Source: Gnetum montanum (taxonomy: Eukaryota > Streptophyta > Gnetopsida > Gnetales > Gnetaceae). From it: a DNA stretch of 20,412 bases. Within the stretch, counting starts at the first letter, position 1; every line of letters begins with the position of its first letter. Below are positions 19,746 to 20,412 of the stretch, piece after piece. The stretch is from assembly GCA_015680685.1 (NCBI GenBank), contig MNCI01002118.1:446493-466904 (forward strand), in the 5' to 3' direction. A program made the position numbers and the translations under genes. Under the pieces are notes generated by a model, which saw only the letters and a program-made list of their open reading frames with translations, searched no databases and was not told the DNA's origin.

Positions 19746-20411
19746 CTTAAGATGCGCATGAGTTTGCGCCTTTGCTGCGGAGGCATCCCAAGTGGCCGCC
19801 TCCTTTTCTTCTGCCACCCTCTTATTTTCTGCAATTAATTTGGTTAGTTGCTTAGTTTTAAAATTGTCTAACTGGTCTGCGGGAACCAATCGCAAGGGAT
19901 CCCGTTGTGCTGCTTGTAAGGCGATGAGCTGCTCTTGTAATTTCTGCACTTCAGCCTCAGCATGCTCAGCCCTTACTTCGGATATGACCAGTTTCCCCTT
20001 TGTCGAAATGAGGTCTAACTGTATTGCAGTTACATCCTGAGGGATGTCAAATAGGGACGTTAAAACTTGTCCTGTTTGAAGCAATCTGTCCAATACATCC
20101 TCATGTTCAGTAGGAGTCATTGAGGTTCCGGCAATGGTTTGAGCATCTTGTGCTCCCGAAAGATTTGCCGGTGGCACAATAGGTACATTAAAGGACTCCT
20201 TGATGTGGTCAGTGACCACCTCAGCTGCTCCCGCAGCATCCTGGTGTTGCATGACCACCACCGTGGCCCCTTCACCAGTCTCTAATTGAACTTGAAAAGA
20301 TGCCGCATTTCCAGAGATCTGTTGTGACCATCTACTTTCCCCTCCTCCTATCTGCAGAGACAACTCACCCCTTGTGCGATCCACCAAAATTGTAGGCTGG
20401 CTGGCATCATC
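19587..20411 (-). CDS. Open accessory-ORF fragment fused to integrase tail
   Basis: An open frame of 275 codons, continuing past the right edge; the TTG at 20387 is not a credible start, since the frame is already open upstream. Up to about 19745 it encodes an accessory-ORF fragment: ISGNAASFQVQLETGEGATV (about 20320-20260) aligns with ISENAPTFSMRLEKGEEATV in P, and VVVMQHQ, VVTDHI and a Leu/Gln/Glu/Ala-rich coiled coil (20120-19760) follow in the same order as in P. It then continues in frame into the integrase tail and stops at 19587. The accessory part is richer in GC and CpG than its surroundings and has no stop, so it has decayed far less. Natural gene order is the reverse, pol before accessory ORF, so this is a chimera, not a normal gene. 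Confidence 0.6.
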   Translation of the reverse strand, partial: DDASQPTILVDRTRGELSLQIGGGESRWSQQISGNAASFQVQLETGEGATVVVMQHQDAAGAAEVVTDHIKESFNVPIVPPANLSGAQDAQTIAGTSMTPTEHEDVLDRLLQTGQVLTSLFDIPQDVTAIQLDLISTKGKLVISEVRAEHAEAEVQKLQEQLIALQAAQRDPLRLVPADQLDNFKTKQLTKLIAENKRVAEEKEAATWDASAAKAQTHAHLKALTLYWNPMHVLQKTKFQTLWKGPYIVHLTFPSRAMIIYHRTRPQSDMLIKI

Positions 20412-20412
20412 G

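Noticed and set aside
19587-20387. Complete 266-residue gene starting at 20387
   Set aside because: The codon there is TTG, not ATG, and the frame is open to the window edge; it is a partial chimera.
1-20412. tRNA, rRNA, CRISPR array or bacterial operon
   Set aside because: No cloverleaf, no regularly spaced repeats, no ribosome-site and operon pattern. Everything recognisable belongs to plant LTR elements.

Overview
The window looks like transposon-derived DNA from a plant nuclear genome. It is AT-rich and contains no cellular gene, tRNA or rRNA that I can recognise. It holds long, heavily mutated LTR retrotransposons of the Ty3/gypsy class. The protease, reverse transcriptase, RNase H and integrase order, the primer binding sites matching plant tRNA-Asp, the FMDD reverse transcriptase motif, the lack of a chromodomain or second RNase H, and a further coding region in the env position all point to the Athila-like, non-chromovirus lineage. 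The decay is mostly C-to-T and G-to-A, with many stops at apparent Gln (CAA/CAG) and Trp codons, as expected for old methylated repeats in a large plant genome. The species cannot be named from sequence alone.

I read three related elements. Element P (+ strand) is nearly complete: truncated 5' LTR 2941-3423, primer binding site 3425-3442, gag 3580-6060, pol 6061-9658, a 2.1 kb non-coding spacer, a long accessory ORF 11814-14647, polypurine tract and full 3' LTR 14894-15755. Element M1 (- strand) supplies 1-2940: a 5' LTR 2164-2940, primer binding site 2145-2162 and a gag remnant 2020-393. Its LTR abuts the P 5' LTR exactly where 370 bp of that LTR are missing, so M1 probably inserted into P. 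Element M2 (- strand) supplies 15756-20412: a 3' LTR cut short by P (15756-16270), polypurine tract, a shortened accessory ORF, the post-pol spacer and an integrase tail. P therefore probably inserted into the M2 LTR. The order is M2 oldest, then P, then M1.

The most interesting signals are three. First, an accessory ORF downstream of pol is present in three diverged copies (P, M2 and a GC-rich fragment at 19745-20412); it has an N-terminal region resembling the plant transposon protein domain, a shared acidic block and a long coiled coil. Second, the P spacer contains a near-copy of the LTR U3 palindrome plus TATA box, about 450 bp upstream of the accessory ORF; M2 has an analogous module at the equivalent place, suggesting an internal promoter for that ORF. 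Third, a sharp junction near 19745 fuses a little-decayed accessory-ORF fragment in frame to an old integrase tail, in the reverse of the usual gene order.

All coding regions of P, M1 and M2 are broken by stops and frameshifts. Only the fragment at the right edge (19587-20411) is open, and it runs off the window.
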